Source: an uncultured Lachnospiraceae bacterium (lineage in GTDB: Bacteria; Bacillota; Clostridia; Lachnospirales; Lachnospiraceae). From it: DNA of 7,294 bases. The notes below the pieces were generated by a model that was not told the origin of the DNA, did no database searches, and was given only the letters and a program-made list of their open reading frames with translations. Shown here piece by piece: positions 5,635 through 7,294 of the stretch. Each line of letters begins with the position of its first letter. The first letter of the stretch is position 1. The stretch spans positions 1 through 7,294 of the forward strand of contig CALZHV010000108.1 in assembly GCA_945787485.1 (NCBI GenBank). The letters are read 5' to 3'. The position numbers were made by a program, and so were the translations under genes.

Positions 5635-7294
5635 ATGGGATTTACAGTATTGCCGGATTTTCAGGCAAAGAAGCTTAAGCGAGAGATAAAAAAAGAAAAA
5701 AGACAAAAGCAAAACAAAAGAAAAGAAAAGAGGCAAATAAAACGTTATTTGAAGCGCAGAGGTTTTGTAAACATTTTTGCTTCAAGTCTTCTTATTACAG
5801 CTTTAATATTTGGATGTATAAGCGGCGGAATCTGGTATTATCGAGTGAAAGCAGCAGTTCAACAGTCAAATCAGGATTTGGAAGATATCGTAGATATAAT
5901 AAAAGAAAATATGAAGCATTCATATAATAACTGGCAGGGAAGAACTGACTTGTCTGAGGAAGAAAGAGAAGAACAGTTTAAAATCTGGATGAGAATGTAT
6001 GTAAATACAATGTCAGACTACTATCCTTTTTCAGACGGAGTAGGAATGATTTATGATGCAAACGGAAATCTTTTTTGTTCTACGGATGATTCGGTTGCAT
6101 TAGTTCAGCAACACTTTGATATGGACAGTGAGGTAGTTGATGAATATCAGATTGTCTGGATGAAGGCATATGAAGCCGGCAACGAGCTTAATACAGAGGT
6201 ATTGGAGGAGTACAATAAATATTGCAACATACCATATGATGGAAATGAATATGATGTTCGTGTTTCATCCGGTTATATTGAGGGTGATAAATTTTACTAC
6301 GGAAAAATAGATTTTTATGAACCGTCAGGTATGGGAGACGGAGCTCTTGCAAAATCATATGACTGCTCTCCAAAGGACACAGAAAAAATGCAAAAAATTG
6401 AGCAGTTTTATCCTGAGGAGTATACCGGGGAATATGATTATTACATCCCAATACTGCATAGAAAAGCAAGTGATTCAACAAGGATGGAAGCAATTGATAT
6501 CTATGAAAAAAATAAGGATGATGAACGTCTTTCAGGCTCATCATCTATGGGAGAACAGGGCTTAGGCAAATATACAAGAAGTACATTTGAACGTGTTCAG
6601 GTTGCGGATGGTGTTGAATATGTGCTTGTAACAGCTGTCAGTTATGATTATATGACTCAAAATCGTACATTCTTCCTTTATTATTTTATTATAGTTATAA
6701 TAATGGTTTTTGTAATTTCGTTCTTTAATGCACGATATAGATATGTACGATTAAAAGCCCATTATGATTTTGAAGATTATCAAAAGAATCTTACAAATGC
6801 GATGGCACATGACCTGAAAAGTCCGCTTATGGTACTGTCAGGTATGGCAGAAAATCTTAAGGAGCAGGTGCATACGGAAAAAAGAGATTATTATGCAGAA
6901 GAAATAGTAAGAGTTGTTGGGGATATGAATCATATGGTGGAACAGATTCTTGGATTTTCAAAGCTCGGAAGTGATTACAAATTGGATAAAAAACAGTCTG
7001 TTGATATGAGACAGCTGACAGAAGAGCTTGTGCAGGGATATGAAGTGTCCGACAGCGACAAACATTTTAATATAGATGTAGAGGGAAATATATTTGTCGA
7101 TGGTGATGTTGTATTGCTTAGACAGATGGTTGATAATCTCATCAAAAATGCAATCGTACACGGAGATGGTGGTATGATTTATGTCGAGATGCACGACAAA
7201 ACATTTATTGTAGAAAATGCTTATTCTGGTACTCTTACCCAGAAGGATGTTCCGCGACTTCTTACAGCATATGAAAAAGATGATTCCAGAAAAA
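5635..7294 (+). CDS. Membrane sensor histidine kinase, partial (3' end beyond window)
   Basis: The frame is open for 553 complete codons to the window edge with no stop. The protein starts with a cytoplasmic segment that is extraordinarily basic: residues 12-42 contain 19 Lys/Arg out of 31. TM1 follows at about 44-68, then an extracellular domain of about 280 residues (68-345) and TM2 at about 346-364. The extracellular part has a PAS/Cache-like strand pattern (GMIYDANGNLFCST near 137-150, and YVLVTAVSYDYM just before TM2), so a double-Cache fold is possible. The HisKA box has phospho-acceptor His392 in MAHDLKSPLMVLSG. The N box DNLIKNAIVHG has Asn505. The G1 region reads VENAYSG (526-532) rather than DxGxG; the F and G2 boxes begin at or beyond the edge. 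There is almost no linker between TM2 and HisKA, hence no HAMP of normal size. Its partner is the preceding regulator; the ligand is unknown. Confidence 0.9.
   Translation, partial: MGFTVLPDFQAKKLKREIKKEKRQKQNKRKEKRQIKRYLKRRGFVNIFASSLLITALIFGCISGGIWYYRVKAAVQQSNQDLEDIVDIIKENMKHSYNNWQGRTDLSEEEREEQFKIWMRMYVNTMSDYYPFSDGVGMIYDANGNLFCSTDDSVALVQQHFDMDSEVVDEYQIVWMKAYEAGNELNTEVLEEYNKYCNIPYDGNEYDVRVSSGYIEGDKFYYGKIDFYEPSGMGDGALAKSYDCSPKDTEKMQKIEQFYPEEYTGEYDYYIPILHRKASDSTRMEAIDIYEKNKDDERLSGSSSMGEQGLGKYTRSTFERVQVADGVEYVLVTAVSYDYMTQNRTFFLYYFIIVIIMVFVISFFNARYRYVRLKAHYDFEDYQKNLTNAMAHDLKSPLMVLSGMAENLKEQVHTEKRDYYAEEIVRVVGDMNHMVEQILGFSKLGSDYKLDKKQSVDMRQLTEELVQGYEVSDSDKHFNIDVEGNIFVDGDVVLLRQMVDNLIKNAIVHGDGGMIYVEMHDKTFIVENAYSGTLTQKDVPRLLTAYEKDDSRK

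Noticed and set aside
6188..6565. Open frames on both strands inside the second kinase
   Set aside because: The kinase frame is continuous and shows membrane and kinase motifs on both sides; these frames lack ribosome sites and recognisable features.

Overview
The window is AT-rich and its genes read almost entirely on the + strand. It looks like a chromosomal piece of a low-GC Gram-positive bacterium. Codon choice (many AGA, ATA and AAA codons), strong GGAGG-type ribosome binding sites, the Bacillus-like TTTACA Pho-box repeats and the style of the two-component proteins suggest a clostridium, most likely of the Lachnospiraceae. That placement is inference; no rRNA or other marker gene is present.

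Positions 1-4580 are a phosphate-response locus. It opens with the 3' part of phoU, whose first residues lie before the window. A gap of about 170 bases carries an array of TTTACA-like repeats ending just before a TATACT -10 element. Next come a Na+/phosphate cotransporter of the NptA/YjbB family with a C-terminal PhoU-like domain, an OmpR/PhoB-type response regulator and a PhoR-type histidine kinase. The last three genes are tightly packed (a 17-base gap, then a 4-base stop/start overlap) and are very probably one operon. The simplest model is that PhoR senses phosphate limitation and phosphorylates the PhoB-like regulator. The regulator then binds the repeats before the transporter gene, raising both phosphate uptake and its own level. 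PhoU and the PhoU-like tail of the transporter would provide feedback.

Positions 4581-4925 are a non-coding gap of about 345 bases with more structure than a plain spacer. It holds a long, nearly continuous hairpin flanked by A5 and T5 tracts (4652-4738), probably a bidirectional terminator or a dispersed palindromic element. After it come a locally GC-richer patch with small dyads (4742-4830) and a perfect 9-base inverted repeat (4836-4863) close to the next gene.

Positions 4926-7294 hold a second, separate two-component system: an OmpR-family response regulator and, 13 bases later, a sensor kinase cut by the window end. The kinase is unusual. It has an extremely basic N-terminal cytoplasmic segment, a large extracellular sensor of about 280 residues, and a variant ATP-binding box. 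Its signal and target genes cannot be read from this window. No RNA gene, CRISPR array, intact insertion sequence or phage gene was seen.
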